Source of the DNA: Streptococcus acidominimus
GTDB taxonomy: Bacteria > Bacillota > Bacilli > Lactobacillales > Streptococcaceae
DNA: 64,000 nt
Reading direction: 5' to 3'
Assembly (NCBI RefSeq): GCF_001921825.1
Contig: NZ_MSJL01000002.1
Span: forward strand, 1 to 64,000
Shown piece after piece: positions 17,814-26,694 of the stretch. Positions within the stretch are counted from its first letter, which is position 1, and every line of letters begins with the position of its first letter. Under the pieces are notes generated by a model. That model searched no databases and was not told the origin of the DNA. It worked only from the letters and a program-made list of their open reading frames with translations. A program made the position numbers and the translations under genes.

Positions 17814-18341
17814 TTATTTCCTCACTAACTTGTACAACCATAGTAAATTGAAGGAACCAGGCTTATCCTGTGCTTCAATAATAGGTCTAATGGTTTCGTA
17901 CATCTCATCCTTTAGTTGTTCTTCATCTGCTTGAGTTGGTTCTAGTACTTTATGTTCATTATTAACCCCATATCTTAGATTGAGATCGGCATCAAAATTA
18001 TAGCTATTTCTTTCTTTATCAAAGTATGTATAGCCACCAGTATTCCCTGAAACAGATGGAAAATAGCTTCCAGAAGAATCATTTTGATTCTCTACAAAAT
18101 TGACCCCATCAAAATCATACCGCATATTTGGAATATCCTTGTAAGATAAAGTTCTTAGGTTGATGATGGTTGCCTTAATGACATTATCCCTTCTTTCTTT
18201 TTCTGATGTGGCTAACTGTTCTTCATAATAGATGGAATAGGACTCTAAATCTTCTGTAACGACAATGAAAATGAAAAAGATTCCGAGTAGTAAGAGGAGT
18301 AATTTTCTAACAATCTTTCTTTTCTTAGTAGGTGTCTGCAT
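17814..18341 (-). CDS. Array membrane protein 2
   Basis: A 175-residue paralog, the shortest. Basic start, helix LLLLLLGIFFIFIVVTEDLE, outside domain with NQNDSSGSYFPSVSGNTG (like paralogs 4 and 5) and then a private segment YTYFDKERNSYNFDADLNL. It ends FNLLWLYKLVRK, the only LVRK end. The gap to the next gene is again four bases. Function unknown. Confidence 0.8.
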   Translation of the reverse strand: MQTPTKKRKIVRKLLLLLLGIFFIFIVVTEDLESYSIYYEEQLATSEKERRDNVIKATIINLRTLSYKDIPNMRYDFDGVNFVENQNDSSGSYFPSVSGNTGGYTYFDKERNSYNFDADLNLRYGVNNEHKVLEPTQADEEQLKDEMYETIRPIIEAQDKPGSFNLLWLYKLVRK

Positions 18342-18345
18342 GATC

Positions 18346-18894
18346 TTATTTCCTCAAAAGTTTGTATAACCAGACTAAATTAAAGATAGCGGGTTTTTTC
18401 TGCGCGTCAATAATGGGTTTCAGTGTCTCATACATCTCGTCTTTTAGTTGTTCTTCATCAAATTGTCTAAAATCTAATGATTTATGGTTATTGCTAAAAG
18501 CTCCTACGAGTTGTAGATTGTTATTAAACTCATATGTGTAACCTTGTTTATCTCTATACCTATAACCTGTATCGTCAACATGAACTAAAAGACTATATGA
18601 GATACTTGGATAGTCTTTAGTGGAAGAGTTCTGCTGATTTTCTATAAAACTATATCCATCAAAATCAAAGCGCATATTAGGAATATCCTTATGGCTCCAG
18701 CTTCTTAGATTGATGATGGTTGCTTTGATGACATTATCCCTCCTTTCTTTTTCCGAGGTGGCTAACTGTTGTTCATAATAGATGGAATAGCTTTCTAAAT
18801 TTCCTGTAACGATAATGAAAATGAAAGAGATTCCGAGGAGTAAGAAGAGTAATTTTCTAACAATCTTTCTTTTCTTTTTGGTAGGTGTCTGCAT
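18346..18894 (-). CDS. Array membrane protein 1 (antigen-proximal paralog)
   Basis: A 182-residue paralog whose start lies four bases after the antigen stop, with AAAGGAAG of the antigen 3' end as ribosome-binding site, so the two are surely cotranscribed. Basic N-terminus, helix LLFLLLGISFIFIIVTGNLE, outside domain with NQQNSSTKDYPSISYSLLV (as in paralog 6), end FNLVWLYKLLRK. A single N-terminal helix after positive charges places the C-terminal 150 residues outside the cell. No lipobox or sorting signal. Possible roles: immunity, anchoring or chaperone for the antigen; none is proven. Confidence 0.82.
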   Translation of the reverse strand: MQTPTKKKRKIVRKLLFLLLGISFIFIIVTGNLESYSIYYEQQLATSEKERRDNVIKATIINLRSWSHKDIPNMRFDFDGYSFIENQQNSSTKDYPSISYSLLVHVDDTGYRYRDKQGYTYEFNNNLQLVGAFSNNHKSLDFRQFDEEQLKDEMYETLKPIIDAQKKPAIFNLVWLYKLLRK

Positions 18895-18898
18895 GGTC

Positions 18899-21800
18899 TT
18901 ATCTTCCTTTCTTTTTCGCTGGCTTGCGTCCCCGTCTTTGGGGCGCTTTTGCTCTTTGGATTGGCTTGGGTGCCTTTGGTTTCCTTGCGGGTCTGTTTTC
19001 TTGCCTTACAGGACGAATGACCTTGCGCTGGATGGGAGCAGTCACTCGTTTGGCAATTCGTTGAATAGGCTGAAGGACTCTTTTTTGGATGGTTTTAGCG
19101 ACAGGTTTGGTCGCTTGTCTGATCGGTTGGATGACCTTTTTCTGAATGCTCTTCCCTGCTTTTTTCATTGGCTGGATAATTTTTTTCTGAAGAGCTTTAG
19201 TGACCGGTTTGCTCACTTGTTTGAACGGCCGCACCACCTTTTTCTGAAAGATGTTTCCTACGGTTTTGAATATGTTTCTAGCTGGTTGGACAATTGTTTT
19301 ATGAAGGGGTTTGGTAACTGGTTTTAGGAATTGTTTGAACGGTTGCACCACCTTTTTCTGAAAGATGTTTCCTACTGTTTTGAATATGTTTCTAGCTGGT
19401 TGGACAATTGTTTTGTGAAGGGGTTTGGTAACTGGTTTTAGGAATTGTTTGAACGGTTGCACCACCTTTTTCTGAAAGATGTTTCCTACTGTTTTGAATA
19501 TGTTTTTAGCTGGTTGGATGATTGTTTTGTGAAGGACTTTAGAGACGGGCTTGATAGCCTGTGCCATCTTAGAGAATAGACTGCCTGTCTTCGCCTGTCC
19601 CTGCTTGCTAGTTGTCAAGCTAGGATTAAGCTGCTTATCTTGAGCTTTTCCTGCTGATTTTTGACTTCCTTGGTCTTTTGAGAAAAAGGAAGTGAATTTT
19701 TCCCAGTATTCTTTAAGTTTATCGCTGAAATCATTCCATCCGCTCTTTATTCCTTTCCAATTGTTATCTTTGAAATCATTCCACCAGCTCTCTAATTCTT
19801 TCCATTTTTGCTTTATTGGAGCTAGAATGTGGAATACGGCTACCAATCCGATGGTAGAGTAACTGATGATGGAAGAAACTTTTAGGAGAAGTTCTGGATT
19901 TGGACTTTTAGGATATTTTACTTTGAGGGCTAGTTGATAGAGGTCTTCTCTCTTTTTGTCTAAGTCGGAGATACTATAATAGTGTTTAATTGCTTCATTT
20001 AAGGGCTTATTTAAATAAAGAGTATGGATAATAAAGGCATCCTTGTCCGTTATTTTATCTTTCTCGTTCATAGTTGTCAATGTATCACCCAGCCAGGAAT
20101 TGGCTTGAAAGAAGACGTCGCCTGGCATGACACCGAAGAACATTCCCGCATTCAATCCGAGTAAGCCTTTTAATACTTCCTTTTTTAGACCACTTTGACT
20201 GGCGGTTGCGATTGGGGCAGCCAGATGGGGGAAGTCAATTTTAAAACGATCAAGTTTGTGGATATTCTCGATCAAATCTAAAGCATCATTGTTTTTAGGC
20301 TTCTCTCCTACATCAGCAACCTTGGGTTGCAGTCCACCTACTCCATAAACTTTGTAAGCAATACCATTAGCAATATGTTGATTGATTTTGGCAAGATCAT
20401 TTCCATATTTTGCTCGCCCTTCTTTTTCCAGCTCATCGATAAAACGGAAGAAGAGCTCCTTGTCATCTCCGCTAATCCCTGTATTTTTGGAGAACCAGTA
20501 ATCTCTTAATTCTTTTTCCATAAGAGCAGGACTACCGTGGGGAATAGGGCTCTTTTTGATGGTTGGACTTGCTGGTGTAGGAAGGGCAGGAGGTGTGACA
20601 GGGTGGGGATTTTGTCTAGTAAGAGCTGGTGGATAAAGGCTTGGGCTTGGATAGATAATGGTTGAAGAAGCCTGCTCTAGCGTTAGGGGGAGCGAATAAT
20701 TCCTAGTTGCTATTGTATTATTGCTGGGCGCTGGTGTGGCCTGGATACCATTAGCTTGGCTGACAGGAGGCCGATACTGCCTAGCATAGTTTATCTTGAT
20801 AGTAGGGTAGACAATCCGTTGGATAAAAATAATAGGGATATTTGGGAATTTTGGCTGTTCTACCTCTTTTGGTGGACGTGGTTTGTGGGGAATCACCCTG
20901 TGTTTGCGAACGGGCTTAACGGGCGCGATTGGTCTGGTGAGAGAGCGATAGGTTGGGGCAATGGGTTTGACGGGTGCGATTGGTTTTAGTGGTAGGGCGG
21001 GAAGGTTTGGTTCATGCGGCATCACAGGTGGATTTCCCGGTCTTGCATTGATGATCCCCTTGGCTTTGATATCTGCATTGACGGTAAACCATTGACGAGA
21101 GCCTGAACGTAGATGAAGCGGCTGACTGGAACGGTTGATGTTTTCTTGACTGTAACGAATGCCGAAATCAAAGGAGATGGTATCGCCAATCACCCGAGCA
21201 ACACCTGCTCCATAGTATTCGTTCGGATGACCATCACTATCCCAGTCTCCACGATTAAAACGTGATCCGTCCTTAATACTATTATTACTGCCTCGTGCGG
21301 CTACATATCCATCTTCTCCCGTTACAGAAGAACCTGAAATAGGGATAAAGGTCATGCCCTTATGTAAACGGACATACTCCTGTTCTCCGAATTCAAAGGT
21401 ATTGTTACGTGAGGCAAAGGAAAGGAGGGCAGGGGCATCTTCTCGAAACTGAACTTTTTTACCATTTTCTAAGTAGTAGGACATGGTTTGACGGATCGTG
21501 AAATCAACAAGCCCCTTATTTTGACCAGAGGTTCCTGTGTAGATGGTTTTGGTTGGGTCGGTATAGATAAAGGCAGTAGCACTCTGGTCGCTTGCAAAAG
21601 TGGATGTCAATTCGTAGGTGTAGACGAGTTGGGCTATTTTCTGACCGTCATAAGAGGTCTGTTCCAATCCTGAGTAGATAACAGTGATGGGTTTGCCTTT
21701 TTCCAAGATAAGACCGTAGCCATCTCCAGCTTTTGCGGCGGTTGCAGCACCGGCACCACGAGATAGGATGGGTGTATGACTGATGGGGAGCTCAGAAACT

Positions 21801-22669
21801 GATCCTCCTATACCACTTAAGGCGTTACCAAACTGATGGGAGGAACCGATAAATTTAGTTACTCCTTCAAATCTTACAGTGGCATTGGGTTCAGAGCGAG
21901 AGATGAGGTACTGGGCTGAAACTTGGCTTAGATAGCCGTCTGTTTGAGTGAGTTTCTCGGCTTCTGCAACTTCGGCATCATAGGCTTTTTTTGCTGTCTC
22001 ATATCGCATCTTCTCAACTTGATAGTTCTCTACCTTGCGCTGATAATCAGCTACTGCCAAATCTGCCTCTTTTTTAGCGGCTTCATAGTGCCTTAGTTTT
22101 TCCTGATAGGTCGCTTGATCTTTTTCGTATTGCTTTTGACTATTTTCAAATTCTTCTTGTAGGGAAAGATTTGCTGCCTGATCTTCCTCATATTTTTCCA
22201 ACTCTTTTTGGTAGTTGTTTTCTTGTTCTTGATAGCGAGCTAACTCTGATTGATAGTGATTTTCTTGCTCTTCATATTGGGCGTATTCAAGGGAAGCGTC
22301 CTGAAATTTTTCTTGTTCTTTTAGATACTGTTGGTAGTGGGGTGCTTCATTTTGATAGGTCTTGCTGGCAGCTAGATATTCCTTTGTGGTAGTGCGAATA
22401 TAGTCTGCCTGGTCTTGAGCCATCTTTTCTGCTGCCTCCTTGGAGGGGGCCTGCTTGTATCCAAATTCAATGACTTCAACACCTGCTTTTTGAGCATCTT
22501 GTATTGCTTGCTGGTGTTCCGTGTTCTTAACCGTTATGGTATTGGGTGGAGTGCTTGCTTCTGGAGTGGGAGAAGTAGGTGTTTCTGCCCAGACTTCAGT
22601 AGGCCTAGCTAGTAGGGATAGACTGTAAAGGGCTATTCCAATGGATAAATAGTAGGCATTCTTTTTCAT
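18899..22669 (-). CDS. Secreted GbpC/antigen-I/II-like protein with a cationic repetitive C-terminus
   Basis: 1256 residues. Signal peptide 1-28 (cleavage near VWAE). Residues 75-240 form a tyrosine/glutamate-rich coiled coil like the A-region of antigen I/II. Residues about 245-545 match the GbpC/Spa adhesin domain (SQYLISRSEPNATVRFEG-type start; DFGIRYS and WFTVNADI near its end). A proline-rich stretch follows (546-710), then a helical domain about 712-950 containing IDFPHLAAPIATA (811-823) and FFQANSWLGDTL, and a W-rich linker. Residues 1049-1162 are three 38-residue repeats, and the last 94 residues hold 33 Lys/Arg and one acidic residue. There is no LPxTG, so it is not sortase-anchored; the tail may bind teichoic acid, membrane or nucleic acid. 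The six small genes follow at once. Start has GGAG upstream. Confidence 0.85.
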   Translation of the reverse strand: MKKNAYYLSIGIALYSLSLLARPTEVWAETPTSPTPEASTPPNTITVKNTEHQQAIQDAQKAGVEVIEFGYKQAPSKEAAEKMAQDQADYIRTTTKEYLAASKTYQNEAPHYQQYLKEQEKFQDASLEYAQYEEQENHYQSELARYQEQENNYQKELEKYEEDQAANLSLQEEFENSQKQYEKDQATYQEKLRHYEAAKKEADLAVADYQRKVENYQVEKMRYETAKKAYDAEVAEAEKLTQTDGYLSQVSAQYLISRSEPNATVRFEGVTKFIGSSHQFGNALSGIGGSVSELPISHTPILSRGAGAATAAKAGDGYGLILEKGKPITVIYSGLEQTSYDGQKIAQLVYTYELTSTFASDQSATAFIYTDPTKTIYTGTSGQNKGLVDFTIRQTMSYYLENGKKVQFREDAPALLSFASRNNTFEFGEQEYVRLHKGMTFIPISGSSVTGEDGYVAARGSNNSIKDGSRFNRGDWDSDGHPNEYYGAGVARVIGDTISFDFGIRYSQENINRSSQPLHLRSGSRQWFTVNADIKAKGIINARPGNPPVMPHEPNLPALPLKPIAPVKPIAPTYRSLTRPIAPVKPVRKHRVIPHKPRPPKEVEQPKFPNIPIIFIQRIVYPTIKINYARQYRPPVSQANGIQATPAPSNNTIATRNYSLPLTLEQASSTIIYPSPSLYPPALTRQNPHPVTPPALPTPASPTIKKSPIPHGSPALMEKELRDYWFSKNTGISGDDKELFFRFIDELEKEGRAKYGNDLAKINQHIANGIAYKVYGVGGLQPKVADVGEKPKNNDALDLIENIHKLDRFKIDFPHLAAPIATASQSGLKKEVLKGLLGLNAGMFFGVMPGDVFFQANSWLGDTLTTMNEKDKITDKDAFIIHTLYLNKPLNEAIKHYYSISDLDKKREDLYQLALKVKYPKSPNPELLLKVSSIISYSTIGLVAVFHILAPIKQKWKELESWWNDFKDNNWKGIKSGWNDFSDKLKEYWEKFTSFFSKDQGSQKSAGKAQDKQLNPSLTTSKQGQAKTGSLFSKMAQAIKPVSKVLHKTIIQPAKNIFKTVGNIFQKKVVQPFKQFLKPVTKPLHKTIVQPARNIFKTVGNIFQKKVVQPFKQFLKPVTKPLHKTIVQPARNIFKTVGNIFQKKVVRPFKQVSKPVTKALQKKIIQPMKKAGKSIQKKVIQPIRQATKPVAKTIQKRVLQPIQRIAKRVTAPIQRKVIRPVRQENRPARKPKAPKPIQRAKAPQRRGRKPAKKKGR
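19184..19525 (-). repeat. Three 114-bp tandem repeats in the antigen gene
   Basis: Three nearly identical 38-codon units (residues 1049-1086, 1087-1124, 1125-1162), each with NIFKTVGNIFQKK and a PFKQ...KPVTK half. The second and third units are almost identical at DNA level, so copy number can change by slippage or recombination. Degenerate half-units (xxIQPxxxxxK) continue to the C-terminus. Confidence 0.85.
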
Positions 22670-22814
22670 TTTAGTTCTCCTTTATCATACTTTGCCAAAT
22701 AGCAAACAAGGAAGCTAGCCACGTAGGGTAAGGTGAGGTTTGCCATATCGATACGGATCCCCAAGGGTAGACCATGAGTTTTGAAGGAACTTTGTATCTG
22801 CTACTTGTCACTTT

Positions 22815-22845
22815 ATTATACTACATGTAAAGGAGAATATTCCAA
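22815..22845 (-). promoter_or_regulatory. Candidate promoter of the antigen-array operon
   Basis: On the minus strand TTGGAA (22845-22840) and TATAAT (22820-22815) are separated by 19 bases, slightly longer than ideal. It would leave a leader of about 140 bases before the ATG at 22669. It diverges from the truB promoter. Confidence 0.45.
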
Positions 22846-23029
22846 TAATATGAACTGATATATGCATAAAAATAAAAAGATGATTTCAGAAAATAGGGCT
22901 TGTTAAAAGGGGATGGGGTGGGGTAGTATAATACAATTAGCTATAATATATAAAGTTGTTTAAATATGGTGACGAAACAGTCCTTGATACAGTTTGCAAA
23001 AGAATGATTCCCAAATCGTTGCGAAACAT

Positions 23030-23037
23030 GCTATAAT
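23030..23037 (+). promoter_or_regulatory. truB promoter predicting a leaderless mRNA
   Basis: Extended -10: TG at 23029-23030, one base, TATAAT at 23032-23037. Only six bases separate the box from ATG 23044, so transcription should begin at or next to the A of the start codon. There is no Shine-Dalgarno. Confidence 0.65.
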
Positions 23038-23043
23038 AGTTCT

Positions 23044-23925
23044 ATGATTTCAGGAATTATCAATGTAAAAAAAGAAGCGGGGATGACCTCGCATGATGTG
23101 ATCTTTAAACTGCGCAAGATTTTGGGAGAAAAGAAGATTGGTCACGGTGGCACTTTGGATCCAGATGTGACGGGGGTCTTGCCAGTTGCAGTGGGAAAGG
23201 CTACCCGCCTTATCGAGTACATGCAGGAAGAGGGAAAGGTCTATGAGGGGGAAATCACTCTCGGCTATACTACCACAACAGAGGACGCTTCGGGTGATCT
23301 AGTAGAGCGAACTCCGATTCCAATGAGCTTGACAGAAGAAGAAATTGACCGAGCCATGCAGTGTTTTATCGGAGAGATTAGGCAGGTTCCCCCCTTGTAT
23401 TCAGCAGTCAAGGTCAAGGGGCGTAAGCTCTATGAATACGCACGAGCAGGAGAAGTAGTTGAGCGTCCGGAACGCCGGGTTGTGATTCACCAGTTTGAGC
23501 GAACCAGCCCTCTCCTTTTTGAGGGTGACTGTGCCCGCTTTTCCTTCCGTGTGCGCTGTGGCAAGGGAACCTACGTGCGAACCCTGTCGGTCGATTTGGG
23601 TGCAAGGCTAGGCTTTGCCAGCCACATGTCGAAGCTAGTGCGGACAGGTTCGGCTGGCATGGTGATAGAAGATGCGCTGACAATCGAAGAAGTTGCTAGT
23701 CTATTTGAAGCAGGGGACAAATCTTTTCTGCAACCGATTGAGCATGGAATTGGTGACTTGCCACAGGTGTCGCTTGGAAAAGAAGAGGTAGTAGAAGTGG
23801 TACACGGGCGCTTTGTCAGCTTGGATGAGAGCGCTGATCTGCTGGCTGCTTTTGCAGATGATAGGCTCATTGCCATTTTAGAAAAAAGAGAAGGTTGTTA
23901 TAAGCCTAGGAAGGTTTTTATCTAG
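23044..23925 (+). CDS. truB: tRNA pseudouridine-55 synthase
   Basis: A 293-residue TruB. It isomerises U55 in the T-loop of tRNAs. The catalytic aspartate is Asp39 in [15 protein letters not shown]; the later [16 protein letters not shown] and [12 protein letters not shown] blocks of the family are intact. Length is normal. The ATG has no ribosome-binding site and begins about where transcription is expected to start, so translation is probably leaderless. ribF follows after 32 bases with a promoter of the same design. truB-ribF order is common in streptococci. Confidence 0.97.
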   Translation: MISGIINVKKEAGMTSHDVIFKLRKILGEKKIGHGGTLDPDVTGVLPVAVGKATRLIEYMQEEGKVYEGEITLGYTTTTEDASGDLVERTPIPMSLTEEEIDRAMQCFIGEIRQVPPLYSAVKVKGRKLYEYARAGEVVERPERRVVIHQFERTSPLLFEGDCARFSFRVRCGKGTYVRTLSVDLGARLGFASHMSKLVRTGSAGMVIEDALTIEEVASLFEAGDKSFLQPIEHGIGDLPQVSLGKEEVVEVVHGRFVSLDESADLLAAFADDRLIAILEKREGCYKPRKVFI

Positions 23926-23942
23926 GTCTTTTTGAGGCTTTA

Positions 23943-23951
23943 TGATACAAT
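23943..23951 (+). promoter_or_regulatory. ribF promoter predicting a leaderless mRNA
   Basis: TGATACAAT (TGn plus TACAAT at 23946-23951) ends six bases before ATG 23958, the same geometry as truB. No Shine-Dalgarno is present. The gene could also be read through from truB. Confidence 0.55.
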
Positions 23952-23957
23952 AATACA

Positions 23958-24884
23958 ATGATGAAACGGATAAGGATAAACGATTATAGAGAGATCAAAC
24001 CCCAAGGAGAAACCGTGTTGGTATTGGGGTATTTTGACGGCATTCATCTGGGGCATAAGGCCCTTTTAGATAGGGCGCGTGCCATAGCTGACCAGCGTGG
24101 TCTGACGGTCACGGTTCTGACCTTTCCCGAGTCGCCACAGCTTGCCTTTGCTCGCTTTCGTCCGGACTTGCTCCGCCATTTGACGAGTGTTGAACGCCGT
24201 TACCAACTCTTTGAGCAGTACGGTGTAGATCAACTTTACTTAACGGATTTTACCAGCGAGTTTGCAATGAACACCCCTCAAGCATTTGTCGATCATTATA
24301 TCAAGACCCTGCAAGCCCGTGTGGTGGTCGTGGGCTTTGACTACCATTTTGGTAACAGCCGGGCAACGGTTGCCGATTTAAAAGAAATCTTTGACGGAGA
24401 GGTCGAAGTGGTGGGAGAAGTGCAGCTGGGTGGTGAGAAAATCTCGTCAACGCGGATCCGTCAGGCGATTCAAGAAGGTCGAGTGAGTGAAGCCAATCAA
24501 TTATTGGGCTATCCCTTTGAGACACGGGGGATTGTCGTACATGGAGATGCGCGTGGGCGTACCATTGGCTATCCGACAGCTAATCTCGCTCCGATTGATG
24601 CAGTGCATTTACCGGGAGACGGTGTCTATGTTGCAGATGTTGACATTGCAGGGAAACGCTACCGCGCCATGGCTAGTGTCGGAAAAAATATCACCTTTGA
24701 TGGAACGGAACTGCGCTTAGAAGCCCATATCTTTGGTTTTGAACGCTATATCTATGGGGAAAATATCACGATTTACTGGCTAGAAAAAATCCGAGAAATG
24801 ATCAAATTTGATGGTATTGATGCCCTAATGTTACAAATGAAAGAAGATGAGCGCACCGCGCTCACTTGGAAGGAAGATGATTAA
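23958..24884 (+). CDS. ribF: Bifunctional riboflavin kinase/FAD synthetase
   Basis: A 308-residue enzyme converting riboflavin to FMN and then FAD. The N-terminal nucleotidyltransferase half has LGYFDGIHLGHKALL (HxGH-type motif) and later ISSTRIRQAI; the C-terminal kinase half has TRGIVVHGDARGRTIGYPTA, holding the GRTIGYPTAN signature, and ends normally. ATG ATG start; with no Shine-Dalgarno either could serve. It overlaps the channel gene by eight bases. It would supply the flavins used by the FMN/FAD reductase at 47885. Confidence 0.96.
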   Translation: MMKRIRINDYREIKPQGETVLVLGYFDGIHLGHKALLDRARAIADQRGLTVTVLTFPESPQLAFARFRPDLLRHLTSVERRYQLFEQYGVDQLYLTDFTSEFAMNTPQAFVDHYIKTLQARVVVVGFDYHFGNSRATVADLKEIFDGEVEVVGEVQLGGEKISSTRIRQAIQEGRVSEANQLLGYPFETRGIVVHGDARGRTIGYPTANLAPIDAVHLPGDGVYVADVDIAGKRYRAMASVGKNITFDGTELRLEAHIFGFERYIYGENITIYWLEKIREMIKFDGIDALMLQMKEDERTALTWKEDD

Positions 24885-25620
24885 GAAAATCATAAATGAC
24901 TCGCGCTATGAAGTTGCGATGATTGTGATGGCTGTCCTCTATGTGTTACTAATTGCCAGTGAAATGCTGGCAGTGCTTTCTGCTCAAAGTCTCTTTTATC
25001 AGATCTTTGACACCTTGCTTTGGGTTACTTTCGTGTTTGATTATAGTAGTCAGCTATACTATTCCGAGGATAAGGGACGATACATTCGCACCAATATTCT
25101 TGATTTAATTGCGATCTTACCCTTTGTTCAATTAGCAGCCTTTTTCAGAATCGGTCGTATTGCCCGATTTGTCAAGTTATTTGGAATATTAAAGTTCACA
25201 CGTTTGATTGCCGTTTCTAGCAAGCTCTGGGATGTCTTGCGTAAACTGATGAATACCAACGGTCTCTCCAAAATCTTGATTCTCAATTTTGTAGCGGTTA
25301 CGGTAGCAGGTGGTGTTCTCACAGTTGTGGAGAAACAGTCCTTTTTAAATTCCCTCTGGTGGTCAATCGTAACCATGACGACAGTTGGCTACGGAGACAT
25401 TGTGCCCCAGACAGCTATCGCTAAGATTATTGCGATCCTCCTGATGTTGATTGGAATTTTGACCTTCGGGATGGTGACAGCCATCATCACGCGTTTCTTT
25501 GTCGATAGCGAGCGAGACACCAAGATTGATGAGCTAACGCTTAAAATCGAAGAACAACACCTCATCTTGCAGCGATTAGAGGCAAAACTTGATGCCTTAT
25601 CAAGTGAGAAGAAAGGCTAA
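24877..25620 (+). CDS. Voltage-gated-type potassium channel
   Basis: About 247 residues from ATG 24877 (GGAAG upstream), overlapping ribF by eight bases. Six membrane helices are evident, with a fourth helix carrying regularly spaced arginines and lysines (FRIGRIARFVKLFGILKFTR), as in voltage sensors. The pore loop has TMTTVGYGDIVP, the potassium filter TVGYGD. A short cytoplasmic coiled coil (EEQHLILQRLEAKLDAL) ends the protein and may assemble the tetramer. No nucleotide-binding domain. Physiological role in streptococci is not settled. Confidence 0.93.
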   Translation: MIKKIINDSRYEVAMIVMAVLYVLLIASEMLAVLSAQSLFYQIFDTLLWVTFVFDYSSQLYYSEDKGRYIRTNILDLIAILPFVQLAAFFRIGRIARFVKLFGILKFTRLIAVSSKLWDVLRKLMNTNGLSKILILNFVAVTVAGGVLTVVEKQSFLNSLWWSIVTMTTVGYGDIVPQTAIAKIIAILLMLIGILTFGMVTAIITRFFVDSERDTKIDELTLKIEEQHLILQRLEAKLDALSSEKKG

Positions 25621-25939
25621 AGTATAAGAGTTCGTTTCTCTAAATGATATAGCTTTTCGAGATAATATGCTTGTCGGTCAATTTTGGTGTGATAAGTAGG
25701 ATGTCAGACTTGCAGAGCAATCGTTCAAACTCATCAGGATAGGTACTTCAAAGAAAGTATGCCAACTAACAATTAGAGAGGTCTGTCCCGTCTAAGTAGC
25801 GGGTTCGTCTCACCCTCAACAGCCCATAAGAGAGAAGACTTGTAGTCGCATGCCGAAAAGGTTAGTGTTCGTAAGGATTAGCAGAAAGAACATTCAATGA
25901 TTCCTTTCAGACCTTTTATCAGATAAATCGGATTTTATC
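25621..25939. other. Spacer without recognisable gene
   Basis: About 320 bases between the channel gene and the spx promoter. I see no long open frame with a ribosome-binding site, no clear terminator and no copy of the repeats noted elsewhere. Confidence 0.5.
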
Positions 25940-25968
25940 TTGTAAAACGTTTTTATCTAGTGTATAAT
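25940..25968 (+). promoter_or_regulatory. spx promoter
   Basis: TTGTAA (25940-25945) and TATAAT (25963-25968) with a 17-base spacer, a near-consensus sigma-A promoter 38 bases before the chosen start. Confidence 0.8.
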
Positions 25969-26005
25969 AGGATTGAGAGTTTAGTTAATGTAGAAAGGTA
26001 TGCTT

Positions 26006-26413
26006 ATGATTACACTATTTTTATCACCAAGTTGTACTAGCTGTCGTAAGGCTAGAACGTGGCTAACCAATCATCAGGTACCTTTTTCGGAGCACAATAT
26101 TATGACCAGCCCTTTGACGACAGAGGAATTAAAGACCATTCTAGCCTTTACGGAAAATGGTACCGATGATTTGATCTCAACACGTTCAAAGGTCTTTCAA
26201 AAACTCAATATTGATGTCGATGAATTATCGATTTCAGAGCTGATCGAATTGATTGCGACCTATCCAAGCCTGCTACGTCGTCCCATTATCCTAGATGAGA
26301 AGCGGATGCAGATTGGCTTTAACGAGGATGAAATCCGTGCCTTTTTGCCACGGAAATATCGCAAGCAAGAATTAAAAAATGCAACATTGAAAGCGGAGAT
26401 AGGACAAGTATAG
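26006..26413 (+). CDS. spx: Spx-family transcriptional regulator
   Basis: About 135 residues of the ArsC/Spx family. The CTSC redox switch lies near residue 10 ([20 protein letters not shown]), and LLRRPIILD supplies the conserved arginine pair used for RNA polymerase alpha binding. Spx proteins bind RNA polymerase and switch on thiol-stress genes when CxxC is oxidised. I use ATG 26006 and not 26000 because AGAAAGG is correctly spaced only for the second. It heads a run of closely spaced genes through rsmF. Streptococci have two or more Spx paralogs; which one this is cannot be told. Confidence 0.93.
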   Translation: MITLFLSPSCTSCRKARTWLTNHQVPFSEHNIMTSPLTTEELKTILAFTENGTDDLISTRSKVFQKLNIDVDELSISELIELIATYPSLLRRPIILDEKRMQIGFNEDEIRAFLPRKYRKQELKNATLKAEIGQV

Positions 26414-26415
26414 AT

Positions 26416-26694
26416 ATGGAAAAGAATTATTCCTACCCACTTGATTTTTCGTGGAGCACAGAGGAACTTTCCTCCGTGCTTTCTTTTTTAAATCAGGTGG
26501 AAAAAGCCTATGAGGGAGGCGTGACAGTTAGTGCTTTTTTGGAAGCCTATGCCCAGTTTAAAGCAGTTGTGAAAAGCAAGGGAGAAGAGCGGCGCATTGA
26601 TCGTGAATTTGAAGTAGCTTCAGGCTATTCGACTTACCGAGCCCTCCAACAGGCAAAGGCACAGGGGAAAGGAGTGATGTCCCTTGGAAGATAA
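26416..26694 (+). CDS. UPF0223 family protein
   Basis: A 92-residue small soluble protein. The start [18 protein letters not shown] and the YKAVV-like middle, ending with [15 protein letters not shown], are characteristic of UPF0223 (YktA-like) proteins of Firmicutes. Function is unknown. It begins two bases after spx and overlaps the next gene by 11 bases. Confidence 0.9.
   Translation: MEKNYSYPLDFSWSTEELSSVLSFLNQVEKAYEGGVTVSAFLEAYAQFKAVVKSKGEERRIDREFEVASGYSTYRALQQAKAQGKGVMSLGR

Noticed and set aside
18815-19327. 170-codon + strand frame opposite the antigen tail
   Set aside because: It overlaps the repetitive cationic tail and paralog 1 in antisense; its regular FL/DRF pattern mirrors the repeat codons.
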